From an uncultured Prevotella sp. (GTDB lineage: Bacteria > Bacteroidota > Bacteroidia > Bacteroidales > Bacteroidaceae): 39,438 bases of DNA. Position numbers and translations under genes: made by a program. This document shows, one piece after another, positions 8,560 to 16,803 of this stretch. Location: NCBI GenBank assembly GCA_905236755.1, contig CAJOCR010000003.1, positions 141,550-180,987 of the forward strand. The letters are read 5' to 3'. The notes under the pieces were generated by a model. That model ran no database searches and was not told the origin of the DNA. It was given only the letters and a program-made list of their open reading frames with translations. Within the stretch, counting starts at the first letter, position 1, and each line of letters begins with the position of its first letter.

Positions 8560-8826
8560 ATGAAACAGAAAACAGGATTTGTGCTTCGCAACATCTGCGG
8601 AGAGAATATAATTGTTGCCGAAGGCAAGGAAAACATGAATTTCAGCAATATCATAAGCATGAACGAGAGTTCTGCCCTATTGTGGCAGAAACTTGAGAAT
8701 AAAGAGTTCACCATTGAAGACATGGCCAATGTGCTGATGGAAGAATATGAGGTTACACAAGAGACAGCACTTGCCGACAGCACACTTCTTGCACAGCAAT
8801 GGAAGGAAGCAGGAATAATAGAATAA
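8560..8826 (+). CDS. PqqD-like peptide-binding protein (RRE fold)
   Basis: This 88-aa protein has the PqqD pattern: an N-terminal beta region (GFVLRNICGENIIV), the central MNESSALLWQKLE helix and an EYEVTQETALAD...W helix. PqqD/RRE domains bind leader peptides for modifying enzymes. The open frame extends to a TTG at 8530, but the ATG at 8560 gives the usual family length and start. It lies 42 nt after the peptidase gene and is the last gene of the cassette. No PqqE-type radical SAM protein, lasso B/C enzyme or precursor peptide is adjacent, which is unusual for a leader-binding protein. Confidence 0.8.
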   Translation: MKQKTGFVLRNICGENIIVAEGKENMNFSNIISMNESSALLWQKLENKEFTIEDMANVLMEEYEVTQETALADSTLLAQQWKEAGIIE

Positions 8827-8830
8827 TCAT

Positions 8831-8888
8831 TGAAGTTTGAACTTTGAAGTTTGAAGTTTGAACTTTGAGATTTGAACTTTATGATTAC
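8831..8888 (+). repeat. TTTGAACTTTGAAG repeat cluster 1
   Basis: Imperfect repeats of TTTGAA(C/G)TTTGA(A/G) ending in TTTGAACTTTATGATTAC. The same motif and ending are found at 27309-27558. No coding potential. Confidence 0.75.
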
Positions 8889-8893
8889 TTTTG

Positions 8894-8980
8894 CTGTGCG
8901 TGCGCATTTTTCGCTGTAATTATTGTAATTACTTTTACTTATACTGTGCGTGCGCATTTTCGCTGTAATTATTGTAATTA
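8894..8980 (+). repeat. About 50-bp tandem duplication in a convergent intergenic region
   Basis: CTGTGCGTGCGCATTTT followed by CGCTGTAATTATTGTAATTA occurs from 8894 and again from 8944, differing by one T in the T-tract. The AT-rich half resembles the 3730-3752 phrase. It lies between the PqqD-like gene and the convergent Sel1 gene. Confidence 0.75.
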
Positions 8981-8994
8981 TTGTAATTTGTAAA

Positions 8995-9026
8995 AAGGCT
9001 CCTACAGATTTCTCTGCAAGAGCCTT
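8995..9026 (-). terminator. Terminator of the Sel1-repeat gene
   Basis: Hairpin with AAGGCTC/GAGCCTT outer stem and CAGA/TCTG inner pairs; on the minus strand it is followed by TTTTTAC. It starts 11 nt after the minus-strand stop and may also stop convergent transcription. Confidence 0.8.
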
Positions 9027-9036
9027 AATTTTGATA

Positions 9037-10458
9037 CTACATATTCTTAATAACATCCTCCATATATTTCAATTCTGTCTTGGCTGCACTATCACCCTGC
9101 TCAATAGCAAGTTTATAATAATGTTGAGCAAGTTTATATTTCTTTTTTCGATAATAATAACTACCAAGAACTCTTTGCGCCACCACATCACCACGGTCTG
9201 CCCTGTCTTTTATGAATGAAATATTTTGTGGCGTTGGCTTATTTATCATTGCACGCATTACCAACTGGCGATTACTGTTTCCTAACATCTCATCATCAAC
9301 TCCCTTGTGATAACGTATGCGGGCAGCAAGGTCATAAGCTTCAGCAAAACGTTCCTTACTAATATAACGTTTCACAAAATAATCAAGAGCATACAACTCA
9401 TTTAACGCAATACCTGGCAAAAGCAAAGAGTCAACCAAGACAGAATCAACCTTATAATCAGTTAAATAGTTTTCTTTTTCAACATCAAACGACCTAAATT
9501 CATCCATCAGAATCATAGCATAACCACGACGATACATATATTTATCTGGACACGATTCATAACAACGCTTGGCATACTTTTCTGCAAGTTCTATGTCTCT
9601 ATCCTTACCACATCTATAATACATTGCAAGAGAATAATAGGCATCAACATAGTCCATAGCAGCAGCTTCCTTAAAATATTTCAATGCTTTTCCCCTATCT
9701 TTCTGCACTCCTTCGCCTTCTAAAAACAAATTTCCCAAAGTGGTCATTGCCAGTGGATCTCCAGCATTGGCAAAAGGAGAAAGTAACACAGCTGCACGAA
9801 CAGGATCATACTCTGTGCCCTTACCCATACACTTCATAAGTCCTATGTATTTTCGAGCATCAAAAATACCCATACTATCGGCATAACATGCATAACGATA
9901 TAACTTTTCATAGGTTTCATCATCTGGGATACCATATTCAAAAGAACACACCACTACAACATAACAAGCATTAGGTTCGCGCTTTTGAGCTGCCATTTGA
10001 AAACAAGTCATAGCCTTAGCACGATCTATTTCTACTCCTCTCTCACCATTCAGGTAAGCCCTTCCTGTAAAGAAAAGAGCCCTCGGATCACCCATATCTG
10101 CAGCACGAAAAAGGTATTCGTCACCTTTCGCCTTGTCAAAAAAAATAGAATTACTATCGTTATAAAGTTCACATAGCATTCTAACCGACAATGAGTCATC
10201 AGGAACTTTCAACAGCCATTTCATTGCCTTACCCACACCTACATCTGTGCTGTCTTCCATCAGATAACTTGTTGCCATGTAAGAAGCAGCACGTTCATTG
10301 CCTTCTTTATAAGATTTAGTCAACAGTTTACGTGCCTTTTTCATATCGCCCTGCAACATAAACACTATTCCTTTTTGTTCATCGGAATAATGAACTTGTG
10401 CACAAACTGGTACCAAAAAAAATAATAATAAAGCGGTAATTATATATCTCATATTCAT
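9037..10458 (-). CDS. Secreted Sel1/TPR-repeat protein
   Basis: The 473-aa protein has a signal peptide (MNMRYIITALLLFFLVPVCA). The mature protein is built almost wholly of helical TPR/Sel1-like repeats, for example GDPRALFFTGRAYLNGERGVEIDRAKA (about residue 130), GDPLAMTTLGNLFLEGEGVQ (about 233) and the last one, GDVVAQRVLGSYYYRKKKYKLAQ (about 430). Such solenoids are protein-interaction scaffolds in the envelope; no partner is evident. The ATG at 10458 is chosen; the second Met at 10452 is an alternative. It is followed by a terminator and is convergent with the kinase/PqqD cassette, so it is probably independent of it. Confidence 0.85.
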   Translation of the reverse strand: MNMRYIITALLLFFLVPVCAQVHYSDEQKGIVFMLQGDMKKARKLLTKSYKEGNERAASYMATSYLMEDSTDVGVGKAMKWLLKVPDDSLSVRMLCELYNDSNSIFFDKAKGDEYLFRAADMGDPRALFFTGRAYLNGERGVEIDRAKAMTCFQMAAQKREPNACYVVVVCSFEYGIPDDETYEKLYRYACYADSMGIFDARKYIGLMKCMGKGTEYDPVRAAVLLSPFANAGDPLAMTTLGNLFLEGEGVQKDRGKALKYFKEAAAMDYVDAYYSLAMYYRCGKDRDIELAEKYAKRCYESCPDKYMYRRGYAMILMDEFRSFDVEKENYLTDYKVDSVLVDSLLLPGIALNELYALDYFVKRYISKERFAEAYDLAARIRYHKGVDDEMLGNSNRQLVMRAMINKPTPQNISFIKDRADRGDVVAQRVLGSYYYRKKKYKLAQHYYKLAIEQGDSAAKTELKYMEDVIKNM

Positions 10459-10536
10459 GATTTAGATTTCTACCACCAAAGGTAATAATTTTTCTGCAAA
10501 AAGAAAAATAAATACAGAATAAATGAAACAAAAAAT

Positions 10537-10568
10537 AAGGCTCTTACAGATTTCTTTGTAAGAGCCTT
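10537..10568 (-). terminator. Terminator of the DPP IV gene
   Basis: Perfect 12-bp stem AAGGCTCTTACA (10537-10548) / TGTAAGAGCCTT (10557-10568); on the minus strand a T-rich tail (ATTTTTTG) follows. It is nearly the same element as at 8995-9026. Confidence 0.85.
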
Positions 10569-10726
10569 AATATTGAAGACTGAATTACCAAAAGTTTAAT
10601 TCACCATTCGATAATTTATTAATCGGCGTAGCCGACTAATTGCTTTTTCTCCCGTTGGTCAAAGGAACTTCTCCCTTCGGGAACAGCCAGCTACGCAGTC
10701 CACATTACACATTACACATTACACAT
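10569..10726. repeat. Intergenic spacer with palindrome and ATTACAC tandem repeat
   Basis: It holds a small palindrome TTCTCCCTTCGGGAA (about 10669-10683) and three exact copies of the 7-mer ATTACAC at 10704-10724, with partial copies at both sides, directly after the DPP IV stop. No gene is visible. Confidence 0.7.
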
Positions 10727-12931
10727 TCATCTTAGCTTTTCTTCAAACCAACTTGCAATCTGGCGGAGAAGATGATTGCGAGTGTTACCACCATAAATGC
10801 TGTGGTTGCGGTTGGTGTAGTAATTCTCCTTAAAATCCTTGTCGGCCTGAACAAGAGCCTCAGCGTACTCAAAAGTATTCTGTGGATGCACGTTATCGTC
10901 GGCTACGCCATGACAAAGCAACAATGCGCCATGAAGATTTGCCGAACGAGTAATTGCATTATCGTCATAACCTGAAGGATTCTCCTTTGGAGTACGCATA
11001 TAACGCTCTGTATAAACGGTATCATAGAAACGGAAGTCTGTTGGAGGAGCAACAGCAACACCTGCCTTAAACACCCCACTTCCTTCACTCATACTCATCA
11101 GTGTGTTGAAGCCACCGAAGCTCCAGCCCCAGATACCAATATTTGAAGCGTCAACATAGCTCTGCTTGCCTAACCACAAAGCTGTCTCTACCTGGTCTTT
11201 AGCCTCCAGCTGTCCCAGTTTGAGATATATACACTTCTCAAAATCGGCACCACGACCACCTGTACCTCGACCATCGACACAAACTACAATAAATCCTCTC
11301 TGAGCAAGATAAGAATCAAAAGCACCACCATTGCCCATAGAACCAGCTGCCCAACAGTTGCGAACCTGCTGACTGCCTGGACCACCATACTGGAACATGA
11401 TAACTGGATATTTCTTGTTTGCATCAAAGTTAGCTGGTTTCACCATCCAACCGTCAAGCTTCACGCCGTCAACAGTAGTGAATGAGAATGCCTCTCGCTT
11501 GGCAAAACCATACTCAGCTACCTTTGCCTTCAAAGCCTTGTTGTCAATAGGTGTAGAAAGCACCTTTCCGCTGTTATCACGTATGGTATATACATAAGGT
11601 GTGTCGTAGTCGCTCCAATTGTTCAGGAAATACTTGTAATCACCTGAGAAAGTGGCTGTGTTCCAACCTTCCTGATTGGTCAGACGTTCAATCTTTCCAT
11701 TCTTATGAGCCACAAACACCTGACGGTCATGAGCATTCAACGAAGCAGCCTGATAGTAAACATCTCCTGCTGCCTCATTATAACCATAAACTTCAGTAAT
11801 ATCATAGTTGCCGGGAGCAACCTTGCGAAGCAATGTGCCATTGAGAGAATAAAGATACAGGTGCATGAAGCCATCACGGTCGCTTGGCAAAAGCAATGAG
11901 TTTTCGCCAACAATAATGCCTTCCATAGCCTCCTCCTTTATGTACTTATCGTTCTTCTCCTGAATAAGCAATCGGGCAACGCATGAACGAGGGTTAACAG
12001 TATAGATATTCATCTGATCCTGATGGCGGTTCATGGTTGTTACCAAGATGCTTGAAGCATTCTTTGTGGAATGAATACGAGGCATATATCCGTCTTTATC
12101 AAGAGGAACATTCAACTGACGTGTCACATGCGACTTGATATCGTAACTCCATGCAGTGACAACAGAGTTTACCTCACCAGCCTTAGGATACTTGTAAGAA
12201 TAGAATCCTGGGTATGTGGCAAAGGCATTGATAGCAGGATTAGCACCCTTGAACATCTGCAAAGAATACTGCTTCACCTGACGCTCGTCATATTTTATCC
12301 AACAAATCATTGAGCCATCGGCATTGAAGGTGAGCGAACAGTTGGTAGAAAACTCCTCTTCGTTCACCCAATCAGGAATACCATTGATCACCTCGCCAAA
12401 CTTACCATCCTTGGTAACCTGACTTTCAGCATTGTCATAGAGCAACTTCACAAGGAAGATATTGTTATCACGTACAAAAGCCACCTGCAAACCATCAGGA
12501 CTCCACACAGGGCACTGCTGAGGACCACCATCAGAAAGGCGCTCCAGCTTATGACTCTTTATTGTATAGATATAATAGTCGGCAGTAAACGAACGACGAT
12601 AGATTCTCTTTGTATGAGTCTGCACCAACATACGTGAGCCATCAGGAGAAAGAACATATCCGTCAACCTCGTCAATCTTCTCCCCCATTGTGTTTTTTAC
12701 ATCAAGCAACACACCAGTCTCCTTACCTGTACGGAATGAATAGGTGATAATTCTCTTGCCATCATTGCTGATAGAGGCATACTGATCTGTACCTGGAATA
12801 GGGTCCATTCCCGATACCATTTCTGCTTTGAAAGTGCTTCCAGTAACATCTTTGAGAGTAATCTCATTCTTTGCCATCATACTTGCTGACGACAATAATA
12901 CTGCAGCACACATGATAAAAAATTTCTTCAT
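10727..12931 (-). CDS. Dipeptidyl peptidase IV (S9B prolyl oligopeptidase family), secreted
   Basis: This enzyme removes X-Pro or X-Ala dipeptides from peptide N-termini in the periplasm, feeding a peptide-using metabolism. From the ATG at 12931 it is 734 aa with a signal peptide (MKKFFIMCAAVLLSSASMMA). The frame is open 21 codons further to another ATG at 12994, but that would bury the signal sequence and overlap the promoter region. The N-terminal beta-propeller (about 40-490) has the NEEEFSTNCS Glu pair. The C-terminal alpha/beta hydrolase carries the triad S604 (GWSFGG), D678 (GVADDNVHPQ) and H710 (NRNHSIYGG). It is divergent from the radical SAM gene. Confidence 0.95.
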   Translation of the reverse strand: MKKFFIMCAAVLLSSASMMAKNEITLKDVTGSTFKAEMVSGMDPIPGTDQYASISNDGKRIITYSFRTGKETGVLLDVKNTMGEKIDEVDGYVLSPDGSRMLVQTHTKRIYRRSFTADYYIYTIKSHKLERLSDGGPQQCPVWSPDGLQVAFVRDNNIFLVKLLYDNAESQVTKDGKFGEVINGIPDWVNEEEFSTNCSLTFNADGSMICWIKYDERQVKQYSLQMFKGANPAINAFATYPGFYSYKYPKAGEVNSVVTAWSYDIKSHVTRQLNVPLDKDGYMPRIHSTKNASSILVTTMNRHQDQMNIYTVNPRSCVARLLIQEKNDKYIKEEAMEGIIVGENSLLLPSDRDGFMHLYLYSLNGTLLRKVAPGNYDITEVYGYNEAAGDVYYQAASLNAHDRQVFVAHKNGKIERLTNQEGWNTATFSGDYKYFLNNWSDYDTPYVYTIRDNSGKVLSTPIDNKALKAKVAEYGFAKREAFSFTTVDGVKLDGWMVKPANFDANKKYPVIMFQYGGPGSQQVRNCWAAGSMGNGGAFDSYLAQRGFIVVCVDGRGTGGRGADFEKCIYLKLGQLEAKDQVETALWLGKQSYVDASNIGIWGWSFGGFNTLMSMSEGSGVFKAGVAVAPPTDFRFYDTVYTERYMRTPKENPSGYDDNAITRSANLHGALLLCHGVADDNVHPQNTFEYAEALVQADKDFKENYYTNRNHSIYGGNTRNHLLRQIASWFEEKLR

Positions 12932-12960
12932 TATAGATAGATTATTGTATTTCGTATAAG

Positions 12961-12988
12961 CAAAGGTAATAATATTTTTGTAATTTTG
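12961..12988. promoter_or_regulatory. Divergent -7 boxes between DPP IV and the radical SAM gene
   Basis: Minus strand: TACCTTTG (12968-12961), giving a leader of about 24 nt to the DPP IV ATG. Plus strand: TAATTTTG (12981-12988), ending only 7 nt before the ATG at 12996, so that transcript would be nearly leaderless. Neither has a clear TTTG -33 box. Confidence 0.45.
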
Positions 12989-12995
12989 CAGCATT

Positions 12996-13910
12996 ATGGA
13001 TTCCTTTTATAACGATTTCTCAACATGGATACGCTCTAAGTTCGATTTTAGAGTTCAAAAGATTAGTATTGATGCGGGTATGACATGTCCTAACCGTGAC
13101 GGAAAAATCAGTCACGGCGGATGTATCTTTTGTGATAATCGCACCTTCAATCCATCATACTGCCATAAGCACGACAGCATAACCGAACAGCTCAATGCTG
13201 GAAAGAAATTCTTCTCAAGGAAATACCCAGAAATGAAATACCTGGCATATTTTCAGGCTTTCACAAACACATACGCCCCTCTTGACACGCTAAAAAGCTA
13301 TTATGAAGAAGCGCTTGCCGTTGAAGATGTTGTAGGACTGGTAATTGGCACACGCCCCGACTGCATAAGCAGCGAGCTGCTCGACTATCTGGCTGAACTG
13401 AGCAAACGCGTTTTCGTTCTCGTGGAATACGGAATAGAATCGGCTAACGACGAAACTCTAAAGAGAATAAACAGAGGGCACGACTTTGAATGTTGCCGTA
13501 GGGCAATAGACGAAACTCACAAACGAGGAATACTCGTTGGCGGTCACATCATACTCGGACTTCCGGGCGAAGATGCCGAGGAAAGCATACGACAGGCTGA
13601 GATAATATCATCTCTCCCACTCGACATACTGAAAATGCACCAGATGCAGATTATCCGCAACACACGATTAGCAGAGCTATACACAGAGCACCCCTTCCAC
13701 GTTTACAGCGTTGAAGAATACATTCAGCTCATAGCCCGCTACATACAACACCTGCGCCCTTCACTGGTGTTAGAGCGCTTTGTCAGTCAGTCACCAGCCA
13801 ACCTCCTCATAGCACCAAAATGGGGACTCAAAAACTATGAGTTCACCAATCTGCTGCACAACTACTTAAGGGAGAATAATATAAGGCAAGGTTCTCTCCA
13901 TACCTTATGA
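12996..13910 (+). CDS. TIGR01212-family radical SAM protein (YhcC-like)
   Basis: This 304-aa radical SAM enzyme has the family's cluster motif CPNRDGKISHGGCIFC: C31, C43 and C46 (CX11CX2C instead of CX3CX2C). It is followed by the TIM-barrel region with GTRPDCIS, VEYGIESA and GGHIILGLPGEDAEE. The substrate is not established; close relatives are annotated only as radical SAM or Elp3-like. The short spacing from the promoter-like site suggests a nearly leaderless mRNA. The C-terminal residues (NNIRQGSLHTL) are ordinary. Confidence 0.9.
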   Translation: MDSFYNDFSTWIRSKFDFRVQKISIDAGMTCPNRDGKISHGGCIFCDNRTFNPSYCHKHDSITEQLNAGKKFFSRKYPEMKYLAYFQAFTNTYAPLDTLKSYYEEALAVEDVVGLVIGTRPDCISSELLDYLAELSKRVFVLVEYGIESANDETLKRINRGHDFECCRRAIDETHKRGILVGGHIILGLPGEDAEESIRQAEIISSLPLDILKMHQMQIIRNTRLAELYTEHPFHVYSVEEYIQLIARYIQHLRPSLVLERFVSQSPANLLIAPKWGLKNYEFTNLLHNYLRENNIRQGSLHTL

Positions 13911-14225
13911 AGGGTTTCTGTCCCCCGGGAACGGGGGAAGTGAAGGGGGTGTAAAGACCATTGAGGGCTGGGGAATAATAAAGTAGTTAGGAGTTAGAAG
14001 TTAGGAGTTAGGAGTTAAGAAGCGCACAGCGCTTAAATTCTCTAATTATTCGAACGTAGTTCTCATCAACTCGTCTCAAATTACTCAAACTTTGTTTTCG
14101 TCAACTCGTCTTGATAAAAATAAAAATCGTCTTGATAAAATAAAAATCAAGGGCGCAAATATAAATCGAGATATTATTCAAGTTTTCCAACTCCTCCTAA
14201 CCTCCCATTCATAAGGGGAGGAAAA
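13911..14225. repeat. Repeat-rich convergent intergenic region
   Basis: Between the convergent radical SAM and GldB-like genes there are, in order: the palindrome CCCCCGGGAACGGGGG (about 13923-13938); GAGTTAG tandem repeats (about 13990-14016); the inverted repeat AAGCGCACAGCGCTT (14020-14034), which recurs at 30296-30310; two copies of TCGTCTTGATAAAA-type sequence (about 14107-14150); and a half palindrome CCTCCC...GGGGAGG (14202-14221) against the gldB stop. No gene seen. Confidence 0.75.
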
Positions 14226-15002
14226 CTACTTATCCTTCTTGAGGAATTCCTCAAACGACAGCTTAGAAGCCTTTTTCATCTTGCTGGCTTTCTTTACATA
14301 TGGTGTAGTAAAGAGATTCTTGCCCGTAACAACATTTGCAACATACATTATCTTACCCATGTGAAGGTCACGATCGTGCTGAGAACGCTGCTCAAAATCC
14401 TTCAAAGGATAAAGACTCAACAAATAGAATGTCACACAATCCGAGGCAATGTATTCAGCACTCATCGACTCACGCTGCTGAGCTGTATAATACTTCTTGT
14501 AAAGCGGATAATCCTTTCCAAGATACTTGTCCAAGCAAACACCAACATAGTTGTCGCCAACGATAATACTTTGATTAAGAGCACCGATAAGCGCAAAAAT
14601 CTCTGGCTTCCTGAGCGAAGGAATCAGCTCCTGCAACTTGTCAAAAGCATCACTGAGACTCTCGTTAACATCTGTCATATTAGCATACTGAGCCTCTGTG
14701 TCGGCAATTACCCCCTGAAGAATAGTATCCTGATAAAAACTAAGGAACTTACTGTTGATATCTGGCTCATACACTGCACCCAACTTCAAAACATTCTCTA
14801 CAAGAGTGCGGGTAACCACTGGATAATCAACATTCATTTGCTGCAAAGCCGAAAAATCGCCTGTTGTAAGATATCTGCTCTCTAAACGGTCATAGCGCAC
14901 AACTTCTACCGAAGCTCTGCTATCATTCTCTTTGGTTAACTTAAACTCACAAGCTACACAAAGAACCATTACCGTTAAAAGTATGTAATATATCTTTTTC
15001 AA
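14226..15002 (-). CDS. gldB: GldB-like lipoprotein
   Basis: This 258-aa predicted lipoprotein has an N-terminal hydrophobic stretch ending LCVAC, with the lipid-bearing Cys at residue 18. The mature part has a SVEVVRYDRLE start and the central GDNYVGVCLDKYLGKDYPLY, which is the pattern of gliding-motility lipoprotein GldB homologues; it ends with a Lys/Ser-rich tail. GldB is needed for gliding in Flavobacterium; in non-gliding Bacteroidales the homologue's role is unclear. It is divergent from a T9SS plug-like gene, which supports an envelope/secretion link. The family call is by motif only. Confidence 0.7.
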   Translation of the reverse strand: MKKIYYILLTVMVLCVACEFKLTKENDSRASVEVVRYDRLESRYLTTGDFSALQQMNVDYPVVTRTLVENVLKLGAVYEPDINSKFLSFYQDTILQGVIADTEAQYANMTDVNESLSDAFDKLQELIPSLRKPEIFALIGALNQSIIVGDNYVGVCLDKYLGKDYPLYKKYYTAQQRESMSAEYIASDCVTFYLLSLYPLKDFEQRSQHDRDLHMGKIMYVANVVTGKNLFTTPYVKKASKMKKASKLSFEEFLKKDK

Positions 15003-15122
15003 ACGTTGACTTTTACAACAATTAATATACTCAAGTTATGAAGATATAACTTCATATATCTACCAAGCAAGCAAAGCTTGCAAAACTTAGACAATACAAA
15101 TAGTTAGTTTTCTAATTCGATG

Positions 15123-15154
15123 CAAAAGTACTAAAAAATATTTTTTTATCCAAA
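15123..15154 (-). promoter_or_regulatory. Promoter of the GldB-like gene
   Basis: On the minus strand, -33 box TTTG (15154-15151), exactly 20 nt, then -7 box TACTTTTG (15130-15123). Leader about 115 nt. Confidence 0.8.
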
Positions 15155-15401
15155 CATTTTGCTAAAAAAATTAAATAAAATACTCAAAAATAAGGATTTT
15201 AAGTTTAATTTATTGAAAATTGAAAACATTATTTAAAAAATCGCTCCCCAGAAAACATTCTTTATGCTACCTTTGTAAAGACCCTTCCCAACCTTCCCTC
15301 CAGAGGGCAGGAGTTCAAATGGGCAACAGGGATAAATCTATAATTCCACATTCCACATTTACATTGGGTCTTTCTCGTTTTTTTCTTTTAAACTTAAAAA
15401 A
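15155..15401. other. Divergent intergenic region with plug-gene -7 box and a short palindromic repeat
   Basis: AT-rich DNA with a plus-strand -7 box TACCTTTG (15268-15275) but no good -33 box. It is followed by CTTCCCAACCTTCCCTCCAG and AGGGCAGGAG (about 15287-15313), a member of the palindromic family lying in the predicted leader of the plug-like gene. A 61-codon ORF here is not credible. Confidence 0.55.
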
Positions 15402-16640
15402 ATGAAAAAAAGAAATGCTATACTGGCTTTAGCGCTTTTAGGGTGTAACATCACGTTTGCACAAAACCACATGATACACAGCACCAACATATCCTCACTG
15501 CAAGTGGTGGCAGGAACAGACTGGCTTGCTCCATTACCTATCATCTCACTTGGAGACAACAAAGCAATACACATTGATTTCGACGATCTCACACACGAAT
15601 ACCACCGTTACACCTACACCCTCACTCATTGTGAAGCCGACTGGGCAGAAACGCAAGGCCTCTTCACAAGCGATTATGCCGAAGGATTCTCTGATGGACT
15701 CACCATCGACAACGTTGAAGAATCAGTGAACACCAACCAGCTATACACCCACTACTCGCTTCAGATCCCCAATCGCAACTGCAATATAAAGATGAGCGGA
15801 AACTACAAGCTCACCATCTACGACGAGAACAACGACAACACACCCGTCATCACAGCCTGTTTCTTAGTTGCAGAACCACGTGCCAGCGTAAAGATGAACG
15901 TAACAACAAACACCGACATCGACATCAACAAACAGCATCAGCAGGTTGACGTGCAGCTAAACTACGGCAACGTAAACGTTACCAACCCCACCACACAGAT
16001 AAAAAGCGTGCTGTTGCAAAACGGCAACTGGCACACAGCAAGATGGAACATCCATCCACAGCAAATAACAAAAGACGGACTGCAGTGGACACATTGCCGC
16101 GACTATATCTTTGATGCAGGCAACGAATACCACAAGTTCGAAACCCTCGACGTCAACCACACCACCATGGGAATAGAAGACATCTCGTGGGACGGCGAAT
16201 GGTTCAACGCCTATCTGTTCACCGACGAACCACGCCTCAACTACCTCTACGACGAAGACGCCAACGGAGCATTCTATATCCGCAACAGCGACAACGACAA
16301 CAACGACACCTTCTGTGAATACATAAAGGTGCATTTCAAGCTCAAGACCCCTTATTGCGGCCGACACATATATGTCAACGGCAGATTCACCAACGGACTA
16401 TTCAATTCATCAACCGAAATGACATACAACCACGACACCAACTGCTACGAGAAGGAACTAACCCTCAAACAAGGCTACTACTCATACCAGTATCTCGTTG
16501 AAATGAGCAAAGGCAACTACGCCCCCGTTGACACCGAAGGCAACTTCTACCAAACCGAAAACCAATACACCTCTTTAATATATTATAAAGGTACAGGCGA
16601 AAGAGCCGACAAGCTGATTGCGCACGCCGAGGCGTACTAA
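15402..16640 (+). CDS. Type IX secretion plug-like protein (DUF5103)
   Basis: This 412-aa secreted protein has a signal peptide (MKKRNAILALALLGCNITFAQ). The N-terminal domain (about 25-130) shows the DUF5103 pattern, with HYRYTYTLTHCEADW-like sequence (here HEYHRYTYTLTHCEADW), and an Ig-like strand region ending ITACFLVAEPR follows. The C-terminal half is beta-rich, with GRHIYVNGRFTNG and a YYSYQYLV strand. In Flavobacterium the Plug protein closes the periplasmic side of the SprA translocon, and this family is annotated after it. The gene is divergent from gldB and followed by a terminator. Confidence 0.82.
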   Translation: MKKRNAILALALLGCNITFAQNHMIHSTNISSLQVVAGTDWLAPLPIISLGDNKAIHIDFDDLTHEYHRYTYTLTHCEADWAETQGLFTSDYAEGFSDGLTIDNVEESVNTNQLYTHYSLQIPNRNCNIKMSGNYKLTIYDENNDNTPVITACFLVAEPRASVKMNVTTNTDIDINKQHQQVDVQLNYGNVNVTNPTTQIKSVLLQNGNWHTARWNIHPQQITKDGLQWTHCRDYIFDAGNEYHKFETLDVNHTTMGIEDISWDGEWFNAYLFTDEPRLNYLYDEDANGAFYIRNSDNDNNDTFCEYIKVHFKLKTPYCGRHIYVNGRFTNGLFNSSTEMTYNHDTNCYEKELTLKQGYYSYQYLVEMSKGNYAPVDTEGNFYQTENQYTSLIYYKGTGERADKLIAHAEAY

Positions 16641-16710
16641 ATGATAAAGCATATAACTCTCTTTAACCTCCTATATCTTCTGAACCGATTTAGTTCAGTA
16701 ATATATAACA

Positions 16711-16752
16711 AAGGCTCTCGCAGAAACTAATCCGCAAGAGCCTTCTCTTTTT
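16711..16752 (+). terminator. Terminator between the plug-like and rubrerythrin genes
   Basis: Stem AAGGCTCT (16711-16718) / AGAGCCTT (16737-16744) with inner GC pairs, then CTCTTTTT. Same AAGGCTC...GAGCCTT design as two other terminators here. It lies between convergent genes and probably serves both. Confidence 0.82.
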
Positions 16753-16803
16753 AACCAATATATTTATGATACAAAACTGCCAACACTTAAACGTCGTTAA
16801 ACG

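Noticed and set aside
15220..15405. 61-codon plus-strand ORF upstream of the plug-like gene
   Set aside because: Runs through the -7 box and a palindromic repeat and overlaps the plug gene's start; the peptide has no protein-like pattern.
15957..16367. 136-codon minus-strand ORF, Val-rich
   Set aside because: Antisense shadow of the plug-like gene; Val repeats mirror the Asn/Asp/Thr codons of that gene.
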